Positions 50,059 to 60,612 of a stretch of DNA of 64,000 bases are shown piece after piece. Both the position numbers and the translations under genes were made by a program. The notes beneath the pieces are model-generated. The model worked only from the letters and a program-made list of their open reading frames with translations, made no database searches and was not told the DNA's origin. The stretch is from Axinella damicornis (lineage: Eukaryota > Porifera > Demospongiae > Axinellida > Axinellidae): assembly GCA_963931865.1 (NCBI GenBank), contig OZ007517.1, positions 6,399,707-6,463,706 of the forward strand, read 5' to 3'. Position 1 is the stretch's first letter, and every line of letters starts with the position of its first letter.

Positions 50059-50324
50059 AAGGGGGAGGTCACGTCCATAGATTCTGCAGTCACAGCTGCG
50101 ACCGCGGGTCAAAACTTTTTTGCGCGGCTTGACCATTGACCGCGCTGATTTTCGAGGCTTTGACTGTTGCCCGCGCTGATTTTCAGGCTTTGATCGTTGA
50201 CTTTGCAATAGTATACGGAAAAATGCGTAGCGACTCCACCCCTTCGGCCGAATACCTTAGTATACGGGTTGACCGTGCGCGGTCGCAGCTGTGACTGCGG
50301 TGCTTATTGGCGTGACTGCCCCTT
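50059..50324. mobile_element. Diverged MITE next to the previous one
   Basis: Starts AAGGGGGAGGTCACG and ends GCGTGACTGCCCCTT, with GACCGCG motifs inside. Flanking bases (GATGGGC before, GCATGGGC after) resemble those left of the first MITE (GCATGGGC). Confidence 0.75.
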
Positions 50325-50467
50325 GCATGGGCCTGAAGGCTGGGGGTAGTGGGTGGTGAGGTACTACCATTCATAAACGATCGTTTATGGATGCACTGCC
50401 TGTGTCATATGTTTCAGACTTGAAAGACGTCAAGAATTAACACCGGCATAATATCATCATGGTAAAG

Positions 50468-50565
50468 TAGTCTCGACCACAGACCCAAACCAACTCCAGT
50501 GCGGATGGCTTCCAGTATTGGACAAGATCCCCGCTGGGGTTGGTTTGGGCCTGGGGCTGAGACTA
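50468..50565. mobile_element. Hairpin element, TAGTC branch
   Basis: Starts TAGTCTCGACCACAGACCC, ends GCCTGGGGCTGAGACTA, with centre GGCTTCCAGTATTGG. Flanks CATGGTAAAG and CATGGTAGG are imperfect duplicates. Confidence 0.75.
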
Positions 50566-50635
50566 CATGGTAGGGTGCTGTGATGAATGCATACTTGACA
50601 TCTTGTCTTACTTCATGCATGCACACTACATACTC

Positions 50636-50830
50636 TCTTCCCTCCTGTCCACCCTCTCCCCTCCCTCCCCCATCCCTACCCTCTCACTTCCACCCCTTTC
50701 TCTCCCTCCCCCTCTTCACTCCCTCTCCCCTTCCTCACTCCCCTCCCCCTCCCTCACTTCCCTCTCCCTCACTTCCTCCCCCCTCCCCAGTTCATCACCC
50801 TCCCACTCTCTCTCTGTTTCCCTCTTTCTC
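50636..50830. repeat. Pyrimidine-rich tract
   Basis: About 190 bases of CTCCC/TCCCT on the + strand. Open frames through it are compositional. Confidence 0.85.
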
Positions 50831-51129
50831 AAAGACTGTGACAAAGGGAAAAATGCTGACCTGCCTGCATGAATAGGGACGGGGCCATGTCTGAGGTGAG
50901 AAGAAGGAATATACATATAATCAAATAGCCTCGTTCCCAGGCCCGTGTGCCGCTTTCGGTTGCATGAAAGATCGCGAAGGGCCTGGTATGTTTCCTCACG
51001 TGTGTGACGTCAAGGGTAGAAAGGTGGTAGAAAGGACGTAATTGAATGTGGGCGAACTGGGGTTCAGAACAGCAAGAAGAGCGCAGGGTGGTCCAGGACT
51101 GCCACGGACTGTTTCAGTATATGAAAGTC

Positions 51130-52304
51130 ATGGCTGGGATCTCCCGGGATGCCCTGGGTTATCCCAACAATGGAGGTACACCCGGTCTGACATCCCAGTT
51201 TCCCTGGGACATCCTGGGATGTCCCACCCATGGAGGCAGTTTAGGGTCCTAGGGTCCCGGATATACCGGGACATCCTGGGATGTCCTAGCCATGGAGGCA
51301 GTGTAGGGTCCCAGGGTCCCAGGTCCAAGATGTCTTGGGATATACCAGGACATCCTGGGATGTCCCAGCCAATGGGGTAGTATAAGCTAGGTCCCAAGGT
51401 CCCAGGTCCAAGGTGTCCTGGGATATACCGGGACATCCTGGGCCAATGGGGTAGCATAAGCTAGGTCCCAAGGTCCCAGGTCCAAGGATGGGATATACCA
51501 GGACATCCTGGGATGTCCCAGCCAATTGGGTAGTATAAGCTAGGTCCCAAGGTCCCAGGTCCAAGATGTCCTAGGAAATACAGGGACATCCTGGGATGTC
51601 CTAGCCATGGAGGCAGTGTAAGATAGTTCCCAGGGTCCCAGGTCCAAGATGTCCTGGGATATACCAGGACATCCTGGGATGTCCCAGTCATGGAGGCAGT
51701 GTAAGCTAGGTCCCAGGGTCCCAGGGTCCCAGGTCCAAGATGTCCTGGGATACACCGGGACATCCTGGGATGTCCTAGCCATGGAGGCAGTGTAGGGTCC
51801 CAGGGTCCCAGGTCCAAGATGTCCTGGGATATACCAGGACATCCTGGGATGTCCCAGTCATGGAGGCAGTGTAAGCTAGGTCCCAGGGTCCCAGGTCCAA
51901 GATGTCCTGGGATACACCGGGACATCCTGGGATGTCTAGCCATGGAGGCAGTGTAGGGTCCCAGGTCCAAGATGTCCTGGGATATACCAGGACATCCTGG
52001 GATGTCCCAGCCAATGGGGTAGTATAAGCAAGGTCCCAAGGTCCCAGGTCCAAGATGTCCTAGGAAATACAGGGACATACTGGGATGTCCTAGCCATGGA
52101 GGCAGTGTAAGATAGTTCCCAAGGTCCCAGGTCCAAGATGTCCTGGGATATCCTGGGATGTCCCAGCCATGGAGGCAGTGTAGGGTCCCAGGGTCCCAGG
52201 TCCAAGATGTCCTGGGATATACCGGGACATCCTGGGATGTCCTAGCAATGGAGGCAGTGTAAGGTCCCAGGGTCCCAGGTCCAAGATGTCCTGGGATAAC
52301 GCAG
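51130..52304. repeat. Minisatellite 1
   Basis: About 14 units of variable length, mostly 75-92 bases, containing GGTCCCAGGTCCAAGATGTC and GGACATCCTGGGATGTCC. The latter is an inverted pair (GGACATCC/GGATGTCC). Units lack stops in several frames, giving long Gly/Pro/Trp-rich open frames that I treat as artefacts. Confidence 0.9.
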
Positions 52305-52433
52305 CATGATATCCAACTAGAAAGTTCCAGCCATGTAAGTTGACTCAAAGATCCTTTCAAAACAAACATGAACAGAAACAAAGCAGTGGTGTTACGTACC
52401 AGTTAACACTGGTATTATTTCCTAATAAATTAA

Positions 52434-53549
52434 CGAGGGGCAACCGCACTCCTGGTAGCAGCCGCAGCAACCGGTTGCAACTTGCTGGTAGCGCAAGCTA
52501 GGTATTGCAACTCACAACTGCCAGCACGGTGAGTTATGGCGTCAGTGAACGACAGCGATCACGGCCGTGTGGTCTGAATCTTTGTGTGCCTTTCCTAAAA
52601 ACGCCCCAGGCTCATATCTTCCCTTAGATTGTGCATGTCACACATGTACAGCACAAAGAACATAAAAGTGCTCCTTTGCATCTGCCGTGTTATTCTGGCG
52701 TAGCGAGAAAGTCAAGAGAAACACTGCTCACAAGCCTCAGTGTCAACCTGCAGGGAGTAATGTTTACATAACAGATGCATGGTAGCATAATTATGGTACT
52801 GATAGTCTTATGTGACAGGCACTTACTTTGTCCAGTGCCTTGAAGAGATGTGGGTTGCAATTGGCAATGCACCACTTGTCAGTGTGTCCTTCCATATGTA
52901 GTTTATCAATTACAATCTCAATTTTGGCCAATTTCTGTGCAGTTGGAGTTGCATCTTTCCTTGTACAGTTTTGAGCAAACTTACGCAAGTGACAGCCATC
53001 GTCATAACATATGTTACACTCCTGGTAGGGGAAAAATTGTGCCGCGTAATGTTACACTCCTGGTATAGGAAAAATTGTGCCGCGTAATGTAAATAATGTA
53101 AATAATGTAAATAACCTTACACTACCTTGCGAATGGCCTACAAAGAATCTGCCTACACCATCGGGATCGCTATCGTTCAGTGACCCAAGCGTACAATTTT
53201 TGTGCTGAAACTCACCTTGGTGGTGGAGATACAAGCGCTTTTGTCTCGCCGTGGCCGCCATTGCTCGAGCACTCTCTCCGACTTCCGGTGGCAGTACCGT
53301 TCTTAGGAAAGGCACACGAAGATTCTGACCACCCAGCCGTGATCGCTGTCGTTCACTGACGCTTACATGCCAAAACTCACCGTGCTGGCTAAGTTGTGAG
53401 TGCTGTCTTGTCTTCCTTTTGGTCGCCATTGCTAGCGATCGACTGAGCCACGTGGCATGTGCGTTAATTGGAACGAATTGCAATAATTAGCTTCGCTACG
53501 GGGAGGCAACCGCGGCGTTGCAGCGGCTCCCAGGAGTGCGGTTGCCCCT
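52434..53549. mobile_element. TIR element with CGAGGGGCAACCGCACTCC ends, carrying a KDZ fragment
   Basis: The left end (52434 onward) reads CGAGGGGCAACCGCACTCCT. The inverted end is at about 53500-53549 (AGGAGTGCGGTTGCCCCTTG). Subterminal modules (GATCACGGCCGTGTGGTC, CTTAGCCAGC...) recur inverted at 53330-53460 and 54030-54200. Inside lies the transposase remnant. Confidence 0.7.
52595..53021 (-). pseudogene. KDZ (Kyakuja-Dileera-Zisupton) transposase remnant
   Basis: Two - strand exons, 53021-52827 and 52747-52595. They join in phase at donor AAA|GTAAGT and acceptor CCTGCAG. The first has YDDGCHLRKFAQN, then IEIVIDKLHMEGH and KWCIANCNPHLFKALDK. The second continues VDTEACEQCFS, an in-frame TGA at 52712-52714, then LSRYARITRQM and a hydrophobic FVLYMCDMHN. 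These are hallmark blocks of the KDZ transposase family, in which a Trp normally follows the FS, so a Trp-to-stop change is likely. The N-terminal two thirds are missing; the first exon abuts repeat sequence. Confidence 0.75.
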
Positions 53550-54282
53550 TGCTAATAATTATAAACAAATTAAAAACCTACCAGCCAGCAGGAAGGACCT
53601 ACAAAGGTTCTGACTAAAACTTCAGGATCACTGTCGTGCAGTGATCCCACTGTACAATTTTGTTGCTGAAATTCATCTTGGTAGTGGAGTTGTGAGTGCT
53701 TTTGTCTTCCCTTCAACCGCCATTGCTCGAGGACTCTCTTCAACTTTGAGACTGACCACCCAGCGAGTTGCAAGCGGTTGCATCGCGGCTACCAGGAGTG
53801 CGGTTGCCCCTCGTAATCTAATCTAATCTAAACTAAATAATTAATGTTTGACTACTTGCGAATGGCCTGCAAAGATTCTGACTACACCGTCATGATCGCT
53901 ATCATGCACTGTCCTCACCGAACAATTTTGGTGCTGAAACTCACCATGGTGCTGGAGATACAAGCGCTTTTGTCTCGCCGTGGCCGCCATTGCTCGAGCG
54001 CTCTCTCGACTTCCGGTGGCAGTACCATTCTTAGGAAAGGCACACGAAGATTCTGACCACACGGCCGTGATCGCTGTCGTTCACTGACGCTTACATGCCA
54101 AAACTCACCATGCTGGCTAAGTTGTGAGTGCTGTAATAATGTCTGTCTTCCTTTTGGCTGCCATTGCTCGCGATCGACTGAACGTGGTTGCCACGTGGCA
54201 TGTGCGTTAATTGGAACTAACGCTACGGCGAGTTGCAGCCGGCGTTTCAACGGCTACCAGGAGTGCGGTTGCCCCTCGAATT
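53550..54282. mobile_element. Cluster of partial copies of the same TIR element
   Basis: Right-end-like sequences recur at about 53763-53813 and 54225-54282 (GGAGTGCGGTTGCCCCTCG). Between them, modules with CACCATGGTG..., GCCGCCATTGCTCGAG and GATCGCTGTCGTTCACTGAC repeat. Protein-like frames across the modules are broken, so I read them as terminal and subterminal repeats rather than exons. Confidence 0.65.
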
Positions 54283-54774
54283 CTACAGGGATAGTATGGA
54301 AAGAAACATAGTTGTATCAAGTGCCCATGGTTAGGGGACATTAGAACGCAGCTGAATAAGGGGGTGGGCACTAGATACGTACTTAGACTATTTAGGCATG
54401 TAGTATCCACCAACCCATTGAGCAGCTGTATAATATACGCAACAAGTGCCGCCGGTAAGCTGTGAATACTGACTATGAATAATTGTCCGCATAAGACATT
54501 GATTGTGCGTCTTCGCTTGAGAAGAAACACTTGGCAGTGTAGTTGATGGAAAACCTTACACAAAGGTTATTAGGAAATACCCCCGGTACTGCTCAATATT
54601 GTGTGATAGGTGGACCCTTACTACACTGCTTTTGAACCCTGTGCAAGAAGTTTGCACGAAGAGGAAGGTGATGCTTGATACGTGGTGGGCACTTGATACA
54701 TACTCTATGGTATAAACACATTTACTGCATGTGCAGGCAGGAGGTCCTGTATCTACGTATAATAGCAAACTCAC
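54283..54774. other. Spacer, nothing recognised
   Basis: No repeat or exon that I can support. Confidence 0.4.
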
Positions 54775-54898
54775 CAATATTTTCCATGACGTGTGGGTGT
54801 TTTCTCAGGAACTCGTGCACATTAGCATACACCTGTGGGTTGGATTCAGCCCTAAATAGCTCTGCAAGTAGCACAATGACGCACTCCCGCCAATACTC
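54775..54898 (-). CDS. Orphan exon candidate B
   Basis: Bounded on the - strand by acceptor CATCCTGTAG and donor ATTG|GTGAGT. It encodes EYWRECVIVLLAELF then NPQVYANVHEFLRKHPH, a helical, protein-like stretch with phase 0 in and phase 1 out. I do not recognise the family. Confidence 0.4.
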
Positions 54899-54979
54899 CT
54901 ACAGGATGGTGTGAAAAACAGAATATGATTATAGGCTCTACAGATGTAGACATGGGGTTCTCCTTCCATGTAAATCTAC

Positions 54980-55037
54980 CTGCAGTATGGTCTGGTCTTG
55001 TCCTTCAGCGTATTACACATTATGTCTGATGAACCAA
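54980..55037 (-). CDS. Orphan exon candidate C
   Basis: 58 bases between acceptor TTTTTGCAG and donor TGCAG|GTAGAT, open only in the frame GSSDIMCNTLKDKTRPYC. Phase follows candidate A correctly but does not join candidate B, so one of the three is wrong or a further exon is missing. Confidence 0.25.
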
Positions 55038-55713
55038 CTGCAAAAATCCTGTGTGGTAGGCAGAGCAACTGTAAGTTCTTAATATTGTCCTAGTAGCAGG
55101 TCCATATTCAATAACGTTGCATATACATCAAGGGTCGGTGGATTTGCACAAGTGTGACTTGGAAGTTGGAATGCATTGAGGTCTCATGCCCAGCTGGAAA
55201 CACCTACGGAAATCAGGGCATTAATTGGGGATTTATAATTATGTCACTTGCATCTAGCAACAGTCGCTATAGGGCGCCATACTTGCCTCACTTGCAGCGC
55301 ATACGTCACGCCTATTCTTCATGTTACCGTCTATAACAAGGACAGTTTTACACCAGGGAAACTGCAGGGAAACTGCACTCATGATCTGATGAATAACACA
55401 ACAGCAAAACAAAAATTATGGTGATAACAGTAAATTTCACCACTTAGTTTGTGATAAAAGGAAGTAAGATTTCAGCAAAGACTCCACACACACAAGTTGT
55501 CCCTGTCATGTTTGTTCCTAAGTAGACTTTTCCAAAGCTCATTTCTCAATTTATTTTAATGCAAACAGTTACACTAGGAAAATTGATATTCGATAGCGTG
55601 TTTGGCTTGATTGCACTCCGGTTGTACACTGTAGCACAATGAAGCTAACCAGCACCTGTAAGTGTTGTGCAACCGCTTACAGCTCAACATGCAACCACTT
55701 GCTGCCAACTAAC
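55038..55713. other. Spacer between orphan exon candidates
   Basis: AT-rich. No further exon found. Confidence 0.4.
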
Positions 55714-55907
55714 CTGCATATCTGGCAGCAAATGCATTGTAGTAGAGAGGAGTAATATCATCCAGGCTCTGCTGCAGATTAGAAGAGATTGTCCTGGTAG
55801 AAAATGTCTGTGGGTATCGCTTGAACACATCCAGCATGCAGAATCTCATGTGTGCCTCTTGAAGGTGCCGTCTGTCTAGTTGCTCTCGATCCATGAATGA
55901 ACCTTCA
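55714..55907 (-). CDS. Orphan exon candidate A
   Basis: 194 bases between acceptor TTTCAAACAG and donor GCAG|GTTAGT. It encodes MDREQLDRRHLQEAHMRF then SLDDITPLYYNAFAARYA. Charged, helical, no stop. The family is not recognised. With B and C it may be the remains of a gene carried by the 6.3-kb candidate element, or a host gene fragment. Confidence 0.4.
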
Positions 55908-56072
55908 CTGTTTGAAATACGTACAGTGTATAAGTACATCACTTGTATTAGTTGTGGCTCTGTGTGTAGTAGTAGGCAATAATTGTCTTCCATGGTTGCT
56001 ATTGAAATTCAGCAAAGGCTGCATCCTACACTATAGACCCCAATCTGCAGTATTTAATATACCGTTCAGCTT

Positions 56073-56922
56073 GAGATATCCCAGGGACATTTGGGACCTG
56101 GGACTCTGGGCAATGTCCTAGGTGGGACAGGATAGGACCTCCCGGGATATCCCAGGATATCCCAGGGACATTTGGGACCTGGGACTCTGGGCAATGTCTT
56201 AGGAGGGACAGGATAGGACATCCCGGGATATCCCAGGATATCCCAGGGACATTTGGGAGCTGGGACTCTGGGCAATGTCCTAGGTGGGACAGGATAGGAC
56301 ATCCCGGGATATCCCAGGATATCCCAGGGACATTTGGGACCTGGGACTCTGGGCAATGTCTTAGGTGGGACAGGATAGGACATCCCGGGATATCCCAGGG
56401 ACATTTGGGACCTGGGACTCTGGGCAATGTCTTAGGTTGGACAGGATAGGACATCCCGGGATATCCCAGGATATCCCAGGGACATTTGGGACCTGGGACT
56501 CTGGGCAATGTCTTAGGTTGGACAGGATAGGACATCCCGGGATATCCCAGGATATCCCAGGGACATTTGGGACCTGGGACTCTGGGCAATGTCTTAGGTG
56601 GGACAGGATAGGACATCCCGGGATATCCCAGGATATCCCAGGGACATTTGGGACCTGGGACTCTGGGCATTGTCTTAGGTGGGACAGGATAGGACATCCC
56701 GGGATATCCCAGGATATCCCAGGGACATCTGGGACCTGGGACTCTGGGCAATGTCTTAGGTGGGACAGGATAGGACATCCCGGGATATCCCAGGATATCC
56801 CAGGGACATCTGGGACCTGGGACTCTGGGCAATGTCTTAGGTGGGACAGGATAGGACATCCCGGGATATCCCAGGATATCCCAGGGACATCTGGGACCTG
56901 GGACTATGGGTTTGTATATGTA
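56073..56922. repeat. Minisatellite 2, 81-base unit
   Basis: Ten to eleven highly similar units of 81 bases (one shortened by 12) with CATCCCGGGATATCCCAGG, a repeated GATATCCCAG and GGGACCTGGGACTCTGGG. Because 81 is divisible by three and the unit lacks stops, open frames of 206 and 310 codons arise on both strands; they are not called as genes. TCCCGGGA and GGGATATCCC are palindromic. Confidence 0.95.
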
Positions 56923-57202
56923 GGACAGCTTGAGATAGTCCGTGGCAATCCTGGACATGTATCGAAGAGCGAAGGTACGAGGTAAGTTACCACACGTATC
57001 TAGCTAGCGGGGGGCGACTGTCATACACACCAAGCGTTGAACGTGTAGTTGGTTGAACAATACGCAAGACTTTACTTTTTCATTCTAAAAATTTTGGCCA
57101 TTTGTCGATTACATAATGCTCACGTGAGGAAACATACCAGGCTCTCCCCACTTTTCCGTACTGCAAGAGACGAAAAGCTGGGCGGGGCCTGGAATGAGGC
57201 TA

Positions 57203-58027
57203 GTAGTCAAATGCATCTGAACATGCATGTACCTACCTAGTGTTAAATGTTTCTGTCCATATGTCCATGTATGTAGCCATCTCAATTGTAACAGTGTGCT
57301 GGATCGGTATGCATTGCGTGTACATGACACCATTCAGCCTGTCAACTCAGATCCTATGTCTGAGATCCATGCATTGCTCAATGTGTGCATAGTGTCATGT
57401 GCTTGCACCGACAGCATATAATTATGTCACACGCACTCGATCAGGCTCTACCCACAATGTTCACCAGCGCTAGGTGAAAATGTGTGCACTTAGGGTAGTT
57501 AGTAAAGCCTCTAAGTTTGAAGCGAAGGTCCATAGTAAAAGGTGAAATTGATTTATTGAAACAGCCCTCGTTCAGTAGATAATTTTTGGGGTTTACACAA
57601 AGGATACAAGGATATAGCCACTGGCTAATGCAACGCCTGTACCCTAACTATCACTTAAATTTAGATTAAGTTCTTGATGAAACAGGAGTCCAGCACGGGT
57701 CAATTAAGGCACGCTTCCTCCTGTTACGCGTGTACGAAGAGAACGCGGTAATATACGGAAAAATTAAAATGGCCGACTTTGTTTACTGGTTTGACTTTGT
57801 CATTGTAGTCGCTCTCTGCGTTCGCACTCCGAGCAGAAGTTGTGGTGGCCGAAGAGTACAGGGTCGTGAGTTTCGTTCACGAGTGGTTTAGCCAATGGGG
57901 CGAATCTCTGAAGCAAGCAGGTTGAGTTGTTGTGTACAATTGAGGCTACCAGCCGACTTTGGCTTCGATTCCGGAATTGTTGCCGCCTCTGGACAAGGAC
58001 GGTTTGTGATTTTTTGTGGAGTGTTGG
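57203..58027. other. Intergenic, possible promoter region
   Basis: AT-rich to about 57720, then a GC-richer segment. An ATG at 57769 in AAAATGGCCGAC opens 40 hydrophobic codons only, so I do not call it. It might be the 5' region of the exon candidate at 58028. Confidence 0.3.
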
Positions 58028-58108
58028 ATGTGTACTACTCATAATCTTCTGGGGAAACGGAGGCCTCCTTGCACTTTCGAGAAAAGCTTGATACAGACCG
58101 TGGATAAG
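58028..58108 (+). CDS. Possible first coding exon
   Basis: ATG followed by 26 codons (MCTTHNLLGKRRPPCTFEKS...) ending at AAG|GTACGC, a usable donor. No downstream exon in matching phase is identified with confidence. Unknown product. Confidence 0.25.
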
Positions 58109-59283
58109 GTACGCGAATTACCTGAAATTGCTCGTGTAGCCTAGCCGTAGCTAGCTTCAGTTTCCCCAGACTTCATGTGGTAGCCCACGTTCGTAGGAGT
58201 CTGCATGCAAGCTATGAAGCTCCAGGTACTAGCGCAACAATTCTGGGTTTTGCTCAATAGTGTCCTTCACTGCCTTATTATCAAGGGGTGTGGCTTCCTA
58301 ATTAACAGTTGTTAGTGGGCGTGGTCTAGTTAAGGTCAACCGTCTAACCTTACATAACAACATTATCTTTCAATGATCCATCCTACATCAATAGAATTTG
58401 CTACATCTGCTGCAGAATTCTTGGAAAAGTCCACTGAATTTATCACTGGCCCCTGACCTTAACAGACCTGTGAGTTAGAAGCGCAGTTGGTTGTCACTTG
58501 AAGGCCTGGTTTACCACCATGAGGTGAGTAGTGGACATTGGCACCAGCAGGAATATGAAGAGAGCAATCAGAGCCAGAAATATCAGAGTCGCTGGAATCA
58601 GTAGATGGTAATCTTGCCCGAACATGTGGTGGAGCTCTCAGTCGGAGCAGGCGTGTTGGTACTCTATACCTTCTTTTTCCTATTACAGGAGTCCAACCTT
58701 CCCCATCATTACTGATATTTATCATACACCTACGTTTGAATAATGTACAGCAGTCAATGGGAAAGCCTGGTACGCAACCACAGTTGATACAAACCCGTAT
58801 TAGGTACAGTAGGTCACGCGAAAAATCCGTTTTAGTACTGTAGGTTGTGCGAGAGATCTGTATTATGTACTGTAAGTCACGTGCGCTACAGCAAATCTGT
58901 GATAGTTTCGTGTCCGAGACTACCTGGACTAGCTAGTACTGACTACCTTTTGGGCTCCTGAAGAAGGCTGCCTTACATCTCGATACTTCCGGAAGTCGAG
59001 GTTGAACTCGTTCGTATACTCGGGCATCCCGTTTGAAATTGACCGTACAATGCCAGTCATCAGCGTGGACCGACCGTATAGCTGTCAGTTATTGGCGTGG
59101 CTCCGCCTTGGGCTTGGTACGCAGGCCTTCTCGCCCTAGCGTTTGAAGCTTGTCGTAGTACTAACGCGAAGGGTGAACCAGAACTGAAAAATATTGTCGC
59201 CAAGCAAGCTATGGTAACGCGCATTCGCTACGTTCATTGGTAGAGGAAGGTGCAATGAAATTCCAGGTTTGTATGATAAATCA
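58109..59283. other. Intergenic or intron; no firm gene
   Basis: A - strand frame at 58725-58459 (DGEGWTPVIGKRRYRVP, then Ser/Asp-rich) looks like part of a retroelement ORF1 but is short. Degenerate AGTACTGTAGGTNNTGCG units lie at 58790-58880. Confidence 0.35.
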
Positions 59284-59427
59284 GTATCACCATAGTACCA
59301 AGCTATACCGCAAACATATCACTCGTTTGTTGCCTTCGGCATTGTTACTCGTGCTTCGCACTCGTAACAATACTACGGCAACAAACTCGTGATATTTTCC
59401 GGTAAAGCTTGGTACTATGGTGATACT
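59284..59427. mobile_element. Foldback element, 144 bases
   Basis: GTATCACCATAGTACCAAGC at the left and its complement at the right, with mirrored TTGTTGCC segments and a CGTGCTTCGCACTCG centre. Confidence 0.85.
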
Positions 59428-60234
59428 TATATAGTCTCACACCATGAACATCGTCCTTCTTTTCATACTCAATAGCAGTGCATGACTTGAGATCAACAGC
59501 TTGCTCTGCTGACTCTTGTGAGTGGCCATCACAGTCACTGTGGTCACCAGGCGGTGGAGAACCTCTTGAGGTGTTGCTACTATCACCGTGGTCAGCAGGT
59601 GGTCAGCAGGTGGTGGAGAATTTCGGACTCCCGGTTAGCTTGCTCGGCAGAGCCACTGCTAGGACTGGCAGCAGCAGGGTCACTAAAGAGGGCATTTGCA
59701 CATGAACTTCACTCGTCTCCTCTTTTGTTTCCTCCTACGATTGCACGCCAAGCCTGGATCAAAAGGAGGACACGGAAAACCCAGTAGCTGTGTGCTTGGC
59801 TGACCATTGAGCACTGTCCATTGAAAGCCCTTGCTGTTGCAACTGCAAACAGATAGACAGAGGGACCCCAGTCTTCGCTAGGTCCGCGTGCAAGCCATCA
59901 GCAATGCAGACACGGATTTTCGTACCTTCTGCCATTTTTCAATTTCTGTTACTGAGGTTTGTTCTGGATGGACAACTACATGTTTTCTTTATTCACAATG
60001 ATTTGAATGGATCCTTGGGAATTCCTGTGGAAGGTCTGCCCATTTGAAATATGTTATAGCAGTCCATCTACGTAGAACTCACCTGGCAGTATCTATAGTG
60101 GGCGAGTTTCGTTCCGGGCAAATGAAGGCTGATTCACTAGATCGGTTTTATCTTTGGTCCGCTATAGCAGCCTTATGGTTACATCATTCATGTAGCACTA
60201 AGTGCGCTCTTGCATGTACATGTATAGTCTCGGT
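59428..60234. other. Intergenic, no supported gene
   Basis: Short repeats of GGTCAGCAGGTGGTGGAGA at about 59590-59625. Open frames are not domain-bearing. Confidence 0.4.
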
Positions 60235-60329
60235 CCCAGACCCAACCAACCCCAGCTCGGATCGCTTTTAGTATCACGTTATACTGTAAGCGATACACGC
60301 GCTGGATAAACGGTCTGGGAACGAGACTA
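60235..60329. mobile_element. Hairpin element, TAGTC branch, 9-base target duplication
   Basis: Starts TAGTCTCGGTCCCAGACCC and ends GGTCTGGGAACGAGACTA, flanked both sides by GTACATGTA. The centre has GATCGCTTTTAGTATC, a variant of the shared loop. Confidence 0.85.
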
Positions 60330-60612
60330 GTACATGTACCACTAGTTACCAGCTTCCAGCCTCCTCTGAGCTAGAATGTGGAAATTCATCAAGATAGTTA
60401 TTATACTCAGAAATGATTTTGGCTTGAGTGCATGTGAAGTCTTAGAGAGATCAATCAATACATGTACACATATATACAATGTACATGACATACATGTTCA
60501 TTTGTACACATACATGACCTTCCCCTTGGGTTAAAATTAGAATGGGGGAAGTGACTAGCTAAGGTACAGATCGTTTAAAACTGAGGCTGTTCATGTAATC
60601 CTCATTCCCTTC

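Larger units (their letters stand above)
50926..57202. mobile_element. Candidate 6.3-kb TIR element of the TAGCC family
   Basis: The left end (50926-51000) and right end (57121-57202) are inverted relatives. Both have TAGCC and GTTCCCAGGCC-like ends and, about 50 bases inward, GCCTGGTATGTTTCCTCACG. Flanks ATAATCAAA and GTAGTCAAA match at seven of nine positions. Inside are two minisatellites, a nested element cluster with a KDZ fragment, and orphan exons. Two separate half-copies in opposite orientation remain an alternative. Confidence 0.5.

Noticed and set aside
50636..50876. Ser/Pro/Leu-rich frames of about 100 codons
   Set aside because: They lie in a pyrimidine-rich tract and reflect composition only.
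51286..52381. Long open frames (up to 306 codons) rich in Gly, Pro and Trp on the - strand
   Set aside because: They coincide exactly with minisatellite 1, exist in several frames at once, and have no flanking coding signal.
53052..54250. - strand frames with repeated GEFQHQNC and GEFWHVSVSERQRS modules, at first read as a repeat protein
   Set aside because: The modules are inverted terminal and subterminal copies of one TIR element, occur on both strands at several sites and carry stops or frame changes between them.
56026..56985. Open frames of 310 (- strand) and 206 (+ strand) codons
   Set aside because: They are products of an 81-base stop-free tandem unit; both strands are open together.
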